Assembly (NCBI GenBank): GCA_029983505.1 | Contig: JASBZK010000029.1 | Span: forward strand, 1-23,414 | Reading direction: 5' to 3' | DNA from: Porphyromonas sp. | GTDB lineage: Bacteria; Bacteroidota; Bacteroidia; Bacteroidales; Porphyromonadaceae | Length of the DNA stretch: 23,414 bases | In this document: positions 1 through 8,011 of the stretch, in pieces | Layout of the letters: the number at the start of each line of letters is the position of its first letter | Numbering within the stretch: the first letter of the stretch is position 1 | The notes under the pieces: model-generated | What the model was told of the DNA's origin: nothing | Database searches by the model: none | Seen by the model: the letters and a program-made list of their open reading frames with translations, nothing else | Translations under genes and position numbers: made by a program

Positions 1-157
1 CTCCACTACTGACATCTCGACCGGTCGAACCAACACTTTTGACCTATAGGTCTTACTTCCCCTCTTTCCCACTTTTACCGGACAGCAATAATTTTGACCG
101 TACCCGCGTCTTCTTTTTGGCCCGTGTCTCCGCTTCCTCTCGGTACGTCCGAAAAAA
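1..157. repeat. Intergenic stretch with two palindromes and decayed repeat copies
   Basis: This is the gap downstream of the murF-alr stop codon, and no gene is visible in it. It holds two perfect 12-bp palindromes, TCGACCGGTCGA at 17-28 and GACCTATAGGTC at 41-52. It also holds three stretches that look like worn copies of the GGTCTGTACC repeat found elsewhere in the window: TTTTGACCGTACCC at 92-105, TTTTTGGCCCGTGTCTC at about 114-130, and CGGTACGTCCGAAAA at about 141-155. The palindromes share the GACC/GGTC core of that repeat. The likeness is by eye only, and the degraded copies could be chance. Confidence 0.4.
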
Positions 158-2863
158 TCACTCGTGATAGTAGCTGCGGGTGATGCGCTTGGAGAGGCGG
201 GCGAGGACTTCGTAGTGGATGGTTCCCGTGGGGGGATTGTCGGCTTTGGCGAGGCGCTCTATGGCTGCATCCGGGGCATCTCCGAAGAGGACGACTTTCG
301 AGCCTTCGACTGCCAGAGGGGCGTCTGTGAGGTCAATCATAGTCGCATCCATACAGATGTTGCCCACTGTGGGTACGGCTATGCCCCCTTCTGCGATAAA
401 AGAGACTTTGCCACGCCCCAGGGAGCGGGGTAATCCGTCGGCATAGCCGATGGGGATGACACCGATGCGGGAGGGACGGGTGAGAAGACCCGAATTGCCG
501 TACCCAACGGTAGCACCCGCGGGCAAGTGGCGGGTCTGGAGGATGACAGTCTCGAGGGAGGCCACGGGCTTGAGCGGAGACTTCAGTCTGCTTTGCGTCT
601 CTTCGTCCAATGGTGAGAGTCCGTACAGACCGATGCCCATCCGCACCATATCCATAGCGTACTGAGGGAACCGCATCAGTCCTGCCGTGTTGAGCACGTG
701 GGTGAGGAAAGAGTAGGGCAAGCCGCCTTTCATCTGCTCACTGATGCGGGTGATCGTTTCGAGCTGGGCGAGCGTGTAGGCATCTTCCGTCGGCATATCG
801 GCTTTGGAGAGGTGGGTGAAGATGGAGATGACTCTGAGGGGTGCATTTCCCTGCCCGTTGTCCGAGAGATATTGGCGTAACCGCGGGGTGTCTTTTTTCT
901 CAAAACCGAGGCGGTGCATACCGGTGTCGAAACTGAGGTGAATAGGGTACGCCTTCATCCCGAGTGCCGCCACCGTGCTTCCGAAAGACCTCAGCAGAGT
1001 GTCCGAATAGATATTGGGCTCGAGGCGGTAGCGGATGAGCTGGACGAAAGAGGACGGCTCGGGATTCATCACGATGATGGGCGTGCGGATTCCTTTTTCT
1101 CTCAGTTCTTTCCCCTCGTCCACGACGGCTACGGCGAGGTACTCGACCCCGTCGTCCTCCAGTTCTTTGGCGATCTCGTAGCTCCCTGCCCCATAGCCAA
1201 AGGCCTTTATCATGGCGCATACTTTGGTCTTCTTTCTGTCCGGCAAAAGGGTACGGAGGACATCAAGGTTGGAGCGTAAGGCGGTGAGATTGACGCGGAG
1301 GATGGTCTGGTGGTTCTTTTTCTGAAACGCCTCAAGTATCAAGTGATGCAAGGGCGGTACCTCGTGCCCGGATCGGAGGGACGAGGAAGAGGCGGAGAAT
1401 GGGGGCAAAAGGAGTACCAGGTGTCCTGAGAGGACAAGGGAAGCCTCCGTGGAGAGGGCATTCGTCTCATCGTGCCGACCGGTTTCGTCCCACGAAAGGA
1501 AGTCCGAGACGGTCTCGAAGAGGTGCAGCTCACCGCTTCCCGCAAGAATATCCCTGAAGGGCAATACCCCGCTGCCGATGCCTATAATCTTATGCTCCGA
1601 GACAGGGTCGTCGCCGCGTTGCGCCGCGACGAGGGCGGCGATGGCGGAGTATCGTCCCGCCCGCATTGCCCGGTCGTCGTCGGACACGACAGGCAATTCG
1701 TCTATGAGGATGACAGCGGTGGGCTTGCGGTGCTTGAGGAGATGACCGAGGCTCCTTTTGCGGATGAAGCCGAGCGCGTTTTTGAGCGACTCCGGCTCCA
1801 GGGGCGCGTTACTTCCCCAAGGGAGGACGAGCAGGGTGTCGTTTTCGCCGTCGATCACTTCCATCCGCATCGCGGGGGCGTGCAGGGCCCCGAAGAGCTT
1901 ACGGGTCTCTTCTTCGCTTTTTTCAAAAAGGGAGGGGACGAAGTGATGGAGGAAGAGGAGCGAAAGAATAATGTCTTCGAGGAGCCCTTTTTCGTGAAAC
2001 GGAACCGTCACGCTCCGGCTTACGGTCTCGCCTCGGAGGCGGTAACGGATGAGCGTGTCACCGGGAAATTCTTCCATCTTCTCCACAAAGAGATCCGCCT
2101 CCGGGTCTGAGGCGCTCCAGTTCTTTACAGCGACACCGGAGAGCATATCCGCCTGCTTCCCGAGTGCGGCCCGGACGTCGGGGTCGTCGGTGCCGATGCA
2201 TAGAAGCTCCGCGTCGCGGAAGAGCTTGAGCTTCTCCTCCGCCTTGGCGGTGCGGGAGGGGAAGTTCTCGCCGTGGGCGTCGCCTATCCCCGTGAAGAGT
2301 CCGATCTCGGGACGAATGAGGTCCCTCAGCGTGTCCATCTCTCCCTGCTCCGAGATGCCGGCTTCGATGAGGGCGAGGTCCGACTCGGCGCCGACCTGCC
2401 ACAGGGACAGCGGTACCCCTAAAGCAGAGTTGTAGCTCTGTGGAGATCGGGAGACGTGGAGAGAGGTGCCTTTGGAGAGAATCTGATAGAGCAGTTCCTT
2501 CACGGTCGTCTTCCCCGCACTGCCTGTAAGACCCACCACGGGGAAGGAAAATCTTTCTCTCTGTACCAGAGCAATTTTTTGGAGGGCTGAGAGTGAATCC
2601 TCGGTCTGTATGAAAAAAGCGTCTCGGTACGTACCAAATAAATCAGCCCTTTCGGACACCACAAATGCCCTTACTCCTCTCTCGTAAAGCTCGGGGATAT
2701 ACTTGTGTCCGTCGCCCTTCTCGGTGCGGAGGGCGAAGAAGAGTACCTCTTCGGGGTTGGGGGTGAGGGCGCGGCTGTCGGTGAGAAGGACCCGGATGGG
2801 GCGGTCGTCGCGGATGTCGGATCCGAGGATGTCGGCTATTTCAGAGAGTGTGTAAGTAGTCAT
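158..2863 (-). CDS. murF-alr: Bifunctional MurF (UDP-MurNAc-tripeptide:D-Ala-D-Ala ligase) / alanine racemase
   Basis: This 901-residue cytoplasmic fusion combines the MurF ligase, which adds D-Ala-D-Ala to the UDP-MurNAc-tripeptide, with the PLP-dependent racemase that makes D-alanine. The MurF part (about 1-510) shows the P-loop GSAGKTT (114-120), YNSALGVPLSL (144-154), EAGISEQGEM and IGDAHGENF with His197, and RMEV with Arg333. The racemase part (about 518-901) shows the PLP lysine in MIKAFGYGAG (Lys553), DTGMHRLGF, the MVRMGIGLYG arginine region and the catalytic tyrosine in IGYADG (Tyr807). Such fusions are known in Bacteroidota. The ATG is clear and overlaps the end of the upstream GSCFA gene by 23 bp, so translation is probably coupled. 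Oddly, two late Mur-ligase motifs are eroded. The segment that should read like DDSYNSD reads LPWGSNAP (347-354), and the usual conserved Asn in the helix after the central domain appears to be Asp297. The racemase half looks intact. Confidence 0.95.
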   Translation of the reverse strand: MTTYTLSEIADILGSDIRDDRPIRVLLTDSRALTPNPEEVLFFALRTEKGDGHKYIPELYERGVRAFVVSERADLFGTYRDAFFIQTEDSLSALQKIALVQRERFSFPVVGLTGSAGKTTVKELLYQILSKGTSLHVSRSPQSYNSALGVPLSLWQVGAESDLALIEAGISEQGEMDTLRDLIRPEIGLFTGIGDAHGENFPSRTAKAEEKLKLFRDAELLCIGTDDPDVRAALGKQADMLSGVAVKNWSASDPEADLFVEKMEEFPGDTLIRYRLRGETVSRSVTVPFHEKGLLEDIILSLLFLHHFVPSLFEKSEEETRKLFGALHAPAMRMEVIDGENDTLLVLPWGSNAPLEPESLKNALGFIRKRSLGHLLKHRKPTAVILIDELPVVSDDDRAMRAGRYSAIAALVAAQRGDDPVSEHKIIGIGSGVLPFRDILAGSGELHLFETVSDFLSWDETGRHDETNALSTEASLVLSGHLVLLLPPFSASSSSLRSGHEVPPLHHLILEAFQKKNHQTILRVNLTALRSNLDVLRTLLPDRKKTKVCAMIKAFGYGAGSYEIAKELEDDGVEYLAVAVVDEGKELREKGIRTPIIVMNPEPSSFVQLIRYRLEPNIYSDTLLRSFGSTVAALGMKAYPIHLSFDTGMHRLGFEKKDTPRLRQYLSDNGQGNAPLRVISIFTHLSKADMPTEDAYTLAQLETITRISEQMKGGLPYSFLTHVLNTAGLMRFPQYAMDMVRMGIGLYGLSPLDEETQSRLKSPLKPVASLETVILQTRHLPAGATVGYGNSGLLTRPSRIGVIPIGYADGLPRSLGRGKVSFIAEGGIAVPTVGNICMDATMIDLTDAPLAVEGSKVVLFGDAPDAAIERLAKADNPPTGTIHYEVLARLSKRITRSYYHE

Positions 2864-3839
2864 GATTTAGGATATCATTGATGGCGGCATCAAGAGCGGG
2901 GTGGGCAAACTTCTCCCTCAGCTCCGTAAGCCGCCGTAGAAGGTCCTCGTAGTGGCGCTTCAGACGCACGGGGGCGGTTGTGATCGGACGATGACCGAGG
3001 AGACCCCGCACTCTGTGCCACTCGTCCGCGAGCGTCCACGGAGCAAGGTACGCCTTTCTGAAGCGCTCCATAATGTACTCCACGGCAAGAGACGTGGGGT
3101 GGGCAAAGTCGTCGGCGTAAAACCGGTAATCCCGGAGCTCGTCCTGCATCAGTTCGTAAGCAGGAAAATACCGTACCCGGCTCCTGTCCGAGTGCTCCAA
3201 GATTTCTTCGAGCGCCAAGTGGAGCACCGACTTGCTGACCCTGTTTTCGTGAGCGCCGTCACGGTAATGCGGGATTGGGCTGACGGTGAAAAGGACTTCG
3301 GACGATGGGGCTTTATCCAAAAGAGACGCTATGAGCGGCGTCCAACCCTCCGTGACCTCGGCGACGCCGGCTCTCCGTCGGGAGAAGTCCGTAGCAGGGC
3401 GTTTGTGGCAATTATTCACAATCCGTCCCGAAGCCTTTTCCTCATAGACGTAGGCGGTGCCGAACGTAAAGACGAAAAGCCTCGTCTCGGGCAGCGTCCG
3501 CACCGCTTCTTCGAGCTCTTCCGTCATTACCTTCAGAACCTCGTCCTTGTCCGTACCCGAGAAACTTCCGTGGTGCATCGGAGAGGTCCACAGCCCGTCT
3601 ATAAGCTCCGTCTCTGACGCGGACGGCATCTCGGCTTCGAGCACCCTCCGCAGTCCCTCTGCCATAGACAGGGGATTATACATAATGCCGAACGGGGCCG
3701 ACGAGACGGGGTATAATTCACTCTCGAGGTAGGCACGCAGGTGGTCTGCGAAGCAGGAACCCCAGAGAGAAATCCGACTGTCGTGCGGAATCTTCGTCTC
3801 AGGTGCGTCTATGGGGACGACTTTACGGAGTGGTCTCAT
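2841..3839 (-). CDS. GSCFA-domain protein (SGNH-hydrolase-like), function unknown
   Basis: This 332-residue protein carries the family signature near its N-terminus as GSCFAD (27-32), followed by SAPFGIMYNP, FGTAY (126-130), NNCHK (142-146), VSPIPH (186-191) and a C-terminal DDFAHPT (243-249). The GSCFA family is predicted to have an SGNH/GDSL-esterase-like fold, with the early Gly-Ser and the late Asp-x-x-His as candidate catalytic residues. No signal peptide is visible, so it is probably cytoplasmic. It starts 2 nt after the rodA stop and overlaps the murF-alr start by 23 bp, which places it firmly inside the cell-wall operon. An acyl-ester or peptidoglycan-related substrate is a reasonable guess from context only. 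The family assignment is firm, and the activity is not known. Confidence 0.9.
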   Translation of the reverse strand: MRPLRKVVPIDAPETKIPHDSRISLWGSCFADHLRAYLESELYPVSSAPFGIMYNPLSMAEGLRRVLEAEMPSASETELIDGLWTSPMHHGSFSGTDKDEVLKVMTEELEEAVRTLPETRLFVFTFGTAYVYEEKASGRIVNNCHKRPATDFSRRRAGVAEVTEGWTPLIASLLDKAPSSEVLFTVSPIPHYRDGAHENRVSKSVLHLALEEILEHSDRSRVRYFPAYELMQDELRDYRFYADDFAHPTSLAVEYIMERFRKAYLAPWTLADEWHRVRGLLGHRPITTAPVRLKRHYEDLLRRLTELREKFAHPALDAAINDILNHDYLHTL

Positions 3840-3841
3840 AA

Positions 3842-5320
3842 TCAGCTTTCGGGACGTCTTGCGGCATCGAGCCGGAGGAAGATAAAAAGAAGAAGCGTGA
3901 AGCTGAGGAGCGAAGAACCTCCGTAGCTGAAGTAGGGGAGCGGTATACCGATGACCGGGACGAAGCCGATCACCATGCCGATATTGATCGTCAGGTGAAA
4001 GAAAAGGATAGCGGCCACGCAGTATCCGTAAACCCGTGAGAAGCGTGTCGTCTGACGCTCCGCGAGCTTAATGAGCCTGAGGAGAAGCACGAGGTAGAGC
4101 CCGAGCAAAAGCACGGAACCGACGAACCCCTGCTCTTCCCCCACAGTACAGAAAATGAAGTCTGTGTCCTGCTCCGGTACAAAGGAGAGTTTAGTCTGCG
4201 TCCCTTTGAGGAAGCCCTTGCCGAAGAAACCGCCCGACCCGATTGCGATGAGACTCTGTTGGACGTTGTAGCCTGCGCCGCTCGGGTCGCTTTTGAGTCC
4301 CAGGGAGACGAGGATGCGGTTCTGCTGGTGGGGCTGGAGGATGTTTTGGAAAAAGAAAATCACCCCCGACTGAAGCAAGAGCGAGATACCGCCAAGTGCC
4401 AAAAGAAGGAGGCTCTCTGTCCTATCCCAACCTACGAAGAACCGATAGACAAGATAACCCAAAACAAGCGCCAAAGAGACATAGGCGGAGATGGCGAAGT
4501 CCACCGGCATAAAAAACGACGCGATCCCTGCCACGCCAAAAGAAAGAGCCACTGCCCCGAAAGCAAAGAGCCCAAGGTGACGCACCCTGTAGTGCAGAAG
4601 GGAAAAGAGGAGGATGCCGAAGATGATGAAAAGCGGCAGTATGAGGTGCTCGGCGTGTGTGATGCCCCAGACTTTCCCCGAGAGTGAGAGTGTGAGGACG
4701 AAAAGTGCTGCCGCATACAGTACCGTAAGCGGTACCGCACCCGTGAGCCCCTCCCTGTAAAGAACCAGTACGAACGTCACAAAGACCAGCGCCGAGCCCG
4801 TCTCGTTTTGGAGGATGATGATGGACATCGGCAGGAGAAAGATAAGAAAGGCCACCACGAGGTCCGAGGCTTTTTTCATATCGAAAGTATATCTGTCGAG
4901 CCATAGCGAGAGCATCAGCGCTGTGGCGAGCTTCCCAAACTCCGCGGGCTGCAGCCTGATGCTGTCCGTGATGACGAGCCAAGAGTGCGACCCCTTGATG
5001 TCGGGGGCTATGAAGATGGTCAGGAGGAGCAGGAGTATCATCCCGACGTAAAAGAACGGCGTGATCGTCTTGTAGAAAGAGGCGTCTATCGTAAGCGCCG
5101 CGATGGCCGCCACTCCGGAGACAATCATCCACATAATCTGAGAGGAGATGCGTCCCTCAAGCGAAAACTGACCTTCGAGCTGGACGTCGTAGCTCGCCGC
5201 GTAGATCGTAACCCACCCGAAAGCCACCAAGAGGAGGTAGAGGAATACGGTCGGGTAGTCGAGGTTTTTGAAAAACCCCGCCTTCGCTTCTTCTCTCCCT
5301 TTCGTCCCGTATCGGCTCAT
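3842..5320 (-). CDS. rodA: RodA, SEDS-family peptidoglycan glycosyltransferase (enlarged)
   Basis: This 492-residue polytopic inner-membrane protein polymerises lipid II glycan strands during side-wall growth, paired with PBP2. The SEDS hallmarks are present: GSHSWL (110-115), RLQPAEFGKLA (122-132), LQNETGSALVF (170-180), the stretch from GYNVQQSLIAIGSGG to GKGFLKGTQTK, and EQDTDFIF with Asp387, which corresponds to the catalytic aspartate of RodA. It ends with PVIGIPLPYFSYGGSSL. The classic family is near 370 residues. Here about 100 extra residues lie between the LQNETG motif and NRILVSL (about 215-325) and contain roughly four more hydrophobic segments. The ATG at 5318-5320 lies after a 182-bp gap filled with repeats, so rodA may depend on read-through from mrdA or on its own promoter. 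Confidence 0.95.
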   Translation of the reverse strand: MSRYGTKGREEAKAGFFKNLDYPTVFLYLLLVAFGWVTIYAASYDVQLEGQFSLEGRISSQIMWMIVSGVAAIAALTIDASFYKTITPFFYVGMILLLLLTIFIAPDIKGSHSWLVITDSIRLQPAEFGKLATALMLSLWLDRYTFDMKKASDLVVAFLIFLLPMSIIILQNETGSALVFVTFVLVLYREGLTGAVPLTVLYAAALFVLTLSLSGKVWGITHAEHLILPLFIIFGILLFSLLHYRVRHLGLFAFGAVALSFGVAGIASFFMPVDFAISAYVSLALVLGYLVYRFFVGWDRTESLLLLALGGISLLLQSGVIFFFQNILQPHQQNRILVSLGLKSDPSGAGYNVQQSLIAIGSGGFFGKGFLKGTQTKLSFVPEQDTDFIFCTVGEEQGFVGSVLLLGLYLVLLLRLIKLAERQTTRFSRVYGYCVAAILFFHLTINIGMVIGFVPVIGIPLPYFSYGGSSLLSFTLLLFIFLRLDAARRPES

Positions 5321-5410
5321 ACCGTTTCTGTTTTATTGTGCCGCATCGCCAAAGTCTTGGTGTACTGTCGCGGCTTCTTTTTCTTTATCCTTTTGTCCGC
5401 TTATTTTTTC

Positions 5411-5489
5411 ATACAGACCGAGCGTGAAGTCTCGGTCTGACCGAAATTTTCTTGCGGTACAGACCGAGCGCAAAGTTTCGGTCTGTACC
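5411..5489. repeat. Two tandem hairpins of the GGTACAGACC repeat family
   Basis: This lies in the mrdA-rodA gap, 14 nt beyond the mrdA stop. Hairpin one has arms CAGACCGAG (5414-5422) and CTCGGTCTG (5431-5439), a 9-bp perfect stem with an 8-nt loop. Hairpin two has arms GGTACAGACCGA (5456-5467) and TCGGTCTGTACC (5478-5489), a 12-bp perfect stem with a 10-nt loop. The loops are also related (CGTGAAGT and GCGCAAAGTT). On the minus strand a short A-rich stretch rather than a clean U-run follows, so this is not a textbook intrinsic terminator. The rest of the gap (5321-5410) shows no gene. Confidence 0.85.
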
Positions 5490-5502
5490 TCTTTAATGCC
5501 GA

Positions 5503-7344
5503 CTATTCGCGTATCACGGCATTCATCATCTCTGTCTCGTAGTGTTTGGACGAGTCCGAAATCTTGCCGTCGTGCAGGTAAAAGTCCAGCATCAGCCGAC
5601 CTATCGGTACCGCGTAGGCCGCTCCAAAGCCCGCATTTTCCACGACAAGGGCGATGGCAATCTTCGGGTTGTCCTTTGGTGCAAATCCCAGGAAAAGAGA
5701 GTGGTCTTTCCCGTGGGGATTTTCGGCGGTGCCGGTCTTGCCGCACACTTCGAAGTCGGGGAGGTTGGCTTTACGACACGTCCCTCCCGTCACTGCCATA
5801 CGCATACCCGTCACCACGGGATCGAAGTACCCTCGCGAGATGCCGCTCTCATGCCTTTCGACGTAGAGCGAGTCACTCGGAAGCCCGGAGATGGACTTGA
5901 CTAGGTGAGGCGTGTAGTAGTGGCCGCGATTGGCGAGGAGTGCCCCAAAGTTCGCGATCTGCAACGGCGTGGCGAGGACTTCACCCTGACCGATGGAGAT
6001 GGAGATGATGGTGGAGGAGTTCCACCGCCCGTGGTACACTTTGTCGTAGACCTTAGAGTTGGGGATATAACCACGGTTCTCGGAGGGCAAGTCCACCCCC
6101 GTGCGGTAGCCGAAACCCATATCCACGACGTGATCCTTCCAGTGCTCAAACGCCGTCTGGACATCCGGGTAGCGGGCTCTATTGTCCAGAAGTTCGTGAA
6201 GTCCCCAGCAGAAGTAAGCATTGCAGGAGGTCGCCAGCGCGTGTGTCAGATCCAATGGGGAGGGGTGACCGTGGCAGGCCGGTTTCCCGCGAAGAAGCGG
6301 ATAACCGTGGTGGCAGGTGTATGCCGTCGACGGCGTGATGGCGCCCTCTTGCAGAAAAACGAGCGACTGCACCGGCTTAAAGGTCGACCCCGGGGGATAG
6401 ACCCCCATCGTGGCCCGATTGAAGAGTGGCTTTGCAGGGTCGGAGGCGAGCATCTTGTAGTTATCCCCGCGATCTTTGCCTACGAGGAGCTTCGGGTCGT
6501 AAGCAGGAGCCGTGATCATCGCACGGATCTCACCCGTCTCAGGCTCTATCATTACGATGGCGCCCCGCTTGCCCCTCATCAATTTCTCTCCGTATTCTTG
6601 AAGGGCGATGTCGATGGAGAGGGTCAGGTCGTGACCGCTGGTGAGCTCTTCGTCGAGTTTGCCCTGCTCGTACTTCCCTTGGATTCTCCCGTGGGCGTCC
6701 CTAAGGAGGACGCTTGTCCCTTTTTGTCCTCTGAGAAACCGCTCGTAGCTTTTCTCGATACCGGTCGTGCCGGCGTAGTCGGAGGGTACATAGTAGGGGT
6801 CGGCATCTATTTGGGCGCGGTTTACCTCTCCGACATTCCCGAGGATTAGCGCAGCTGCCGAGTGGAGGTAGTCTCGGGCGGTATTTCGGCGGATGTAAAA
6901 ACCGGGGAACTTATAGAGCTTCTCCTCAAGGAGACCCGCTTGTTCCGGGGTGAGCTGCGTAAAGAGAAGTTGGGGCGTGTATGGAGAGTATCCGCGGTTT
7001 TTCTTCTTGTCTTTTACCGCTTCGAGTCGCTGTCTCAGTTCGTCGGAGGAGATGCCTAAGAGGGAGCAAAAAGCGAGCGTATCCAGATTTTTGACCTCCC
7101 TCATAATGACTTGGATGTCGGCAGTGCTCCTGTTGTAGACGACGAGACGACCTTTTTCGTCATAGATGAGACCGCGAGAGGGGTAGAGCGTCTTCCTGAG
7201 AAACGCGATGTCGGCCGCGGCGCTCTTGTAGTCGTCGCTGATCACCTGTACATAAAAGAGTCGCGCCAGATAGATGAGCACTACGAGAATCATCGCACCT
7301 CCCAAGACGTACCTGCGCGGACTAAACCGGTTGCTCAGTCTCAT
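5503..7344 (-). CDS. mrdA: Penicillin-binding protein 2 (class B transpeptidase)
   Basis: This 613-residue bitopic inner-membrane transpeptidase cross-links the glycan made by RodA. It has one N-terminal membrane segment (about 13-33), a dimerisation/pedestal domain and the penicillin-binding domain. The catalytic motifs are STFK (320-323), SCN (373-375) and KTG (536-538). Two Cys/His clusters, CHHGYP and CHGH, between the first two motifs resemble the metal site described for other PBP2 proteins. I chose the ATG at 7342-7344. A TTG ten codons upstream is also in frame but would overlap mreD by 26 bp, while the ATG leaves a 4-nt gap after the mreD stop. The gene sits between mreD and rodA, as is usual in Bacteroidota. 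Confidence 0.95.
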   Translation of the reverse strand: MRLSNRFSPRRYVLGGAMILVVLIYLARLFYVQVISDDYKSAAADIAFLRKTLYPSRGLIYDEKGRLVVYNRSTADIQVIMREVKNLDTLAFCSLLGISSDELRQRLEAVKDKKKNRGYSPYTPQLLFTQLTPEQAGLLEEKLYKFPGFYIRRNTARDYLHSAAALILGNVGEVNRAQIDADPYYVPSDYAGTTGIEKSYERFLRGQKGTSVLLRDAHGRIQGKYEQGKLDEELTSGHDLTLSIDIALQEYGEKLMRGKRGAIVMIEPETGEIRAMITAPAYDPKLLVGKDRGDNYKMLASDPAKPLFNRATMGVYPPGSTFKPVQSLVFLQEGAITPSTAYTCHHGYPLLRGKPACHGHPSPLDLTHALATSCNAYFCWGLHELLDNRARYPDVQTAFEHWKDHVVDMGFGYRTGVDLPSENRGYIPNSKVYDKVYHGRWNSSTIISISIGQGEVLATPLQIANFGALLANRGHYYTPHLVKSISGLPSDSLYVERHESGISRGYFDPVVTGMRMAVTGGTCRKANLPDFEVCGKTGTAENPHGKDHSLFLGFAPKDNPKIAIALVVENAGFGAAYAVPIGRLMLDFYLHDGKISDSSKHYETEMMNAVIRE

Positions 7345-7348
7345 CGGG

Positions 7349-7864
7349 CTATCTTTTGCGGCTGAAGAGATCAAAAAGTAAGTAGATGACCACGGTAATC
7401 GCCGTACCGCCTAATATGAACGGCACGAGGAATGCAAAGAGATCGAGAGAGAATCCCTCCAGACTCAAAAGCGTGCCGATGTGAATAACGGTCAAGATAA
7501 GGAGGTAAAGGAGGTAGGGGAGAATCTTCATAGTCCTTGCTCCGGGGACGATGGGTCCGTCCTCTTCTTCCAGGACGTCGTCACTGACAAAGGCCAGAAG
7601 CAAAGGTTTCCGGACGTAGGCTGCCAAGACGATCGCAGCCATATTGAGCCCCGGGGTATTCATCAGGAGATCCATCACGAGCCCTGTGACGGCGGCATAA
7701 ATCAGCAACAGCCACGTCTCCGACTGCAGGGGCATCTTCAGAAGGGGGTAGAGATAGAGAATGGGCATAAAGTAGTCGAAGACCCACAGGTGATTGAGTA
7801 CAAACACCTGTATGAAGATAAGCACGATGGTGCCGATAATCAGGGTCAAGTAATACTTATTCAC
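7349..7864 (-). CDS. mreD: MreD, rod-shape membrane protein
   Basis: This 171-residue, strongly hydrophobic protein has about five or six membrane segments, starting NKYYLTLIIGTIVLIF. It belongs to the elongasome with MreC, PBP2 and RodA. The identification rests mainly on size, hydrophobicity and position between mreC and mrdA, because the family has few sharp motifs. The start is GTG at 7862-7864. An in-frame TAG lies seven codons upstream and no ATG is available, so a non-ATG start is required. The gap to mreC is 147 bp and holds direct copies of the GGTCTGTACC repeat, which is unusual for this normally tight mreCD pair. Confidence 0.88.
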   Translation of the reverse strand: MNKYYLTLIIGTIVLIFIQVFVLNHLWVFDYFMPILYLYPLLKMPLQSETWLLLIYAAVTGLVMDLLMNTPGLNMAAIVLAAYVRKPLLLAFVSDDVLEEEDGPIVPGARTMKILPYLLYLLILTVIHIGTLLSLEGFSLDLFAFLVPFILGGTAITVVIYLLFDLFSRKR

Positions 7865-7934
7865 TCTTCCTCTTGGTCGTCTCTAATGGGTCTAAAATGC
7901 GCAGCCGGTTTAGACCTGTGTCTTTTACTTTTTT

Positions 7935-7991
7935 ATGCCCGTATCTCGTTTCCGTTTTGGTCTGTACCTTTTTCCCTTCTTGGTCTGTACC
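7935..7991. repeat. Direct copies of the GGTCTGTACC repeat between mreC and mreD
   Basis: GGTCTGTACC occurs at 7959-7968 and again in the same orientation at 7982-7991, both preceded by T-rich sequence (TTTTGG and TTCTTGG). A weaker copy, TGCCCGTATCTCG, is seen at 7936-7948. The matching arm GGTACAGACC is missing here, so no strong hairpin forms. This looks like half-elements of the repeat seen at 5411-5489. It begins about 20 nt after the mreC stop codon. Confidence 0.75.
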
Positions 7992-8011
7992 CCCTTGGTT
8001 TCGTCTTTTCG

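Noticed and set aside
5414..5489. Intrinsic terminator after mrdA
   Set aside because: The stems are strong, but no U-run follows on the transcribed strand and rodA, which should be co-expressed, lies downstream. It is treated as a repeat element instead.
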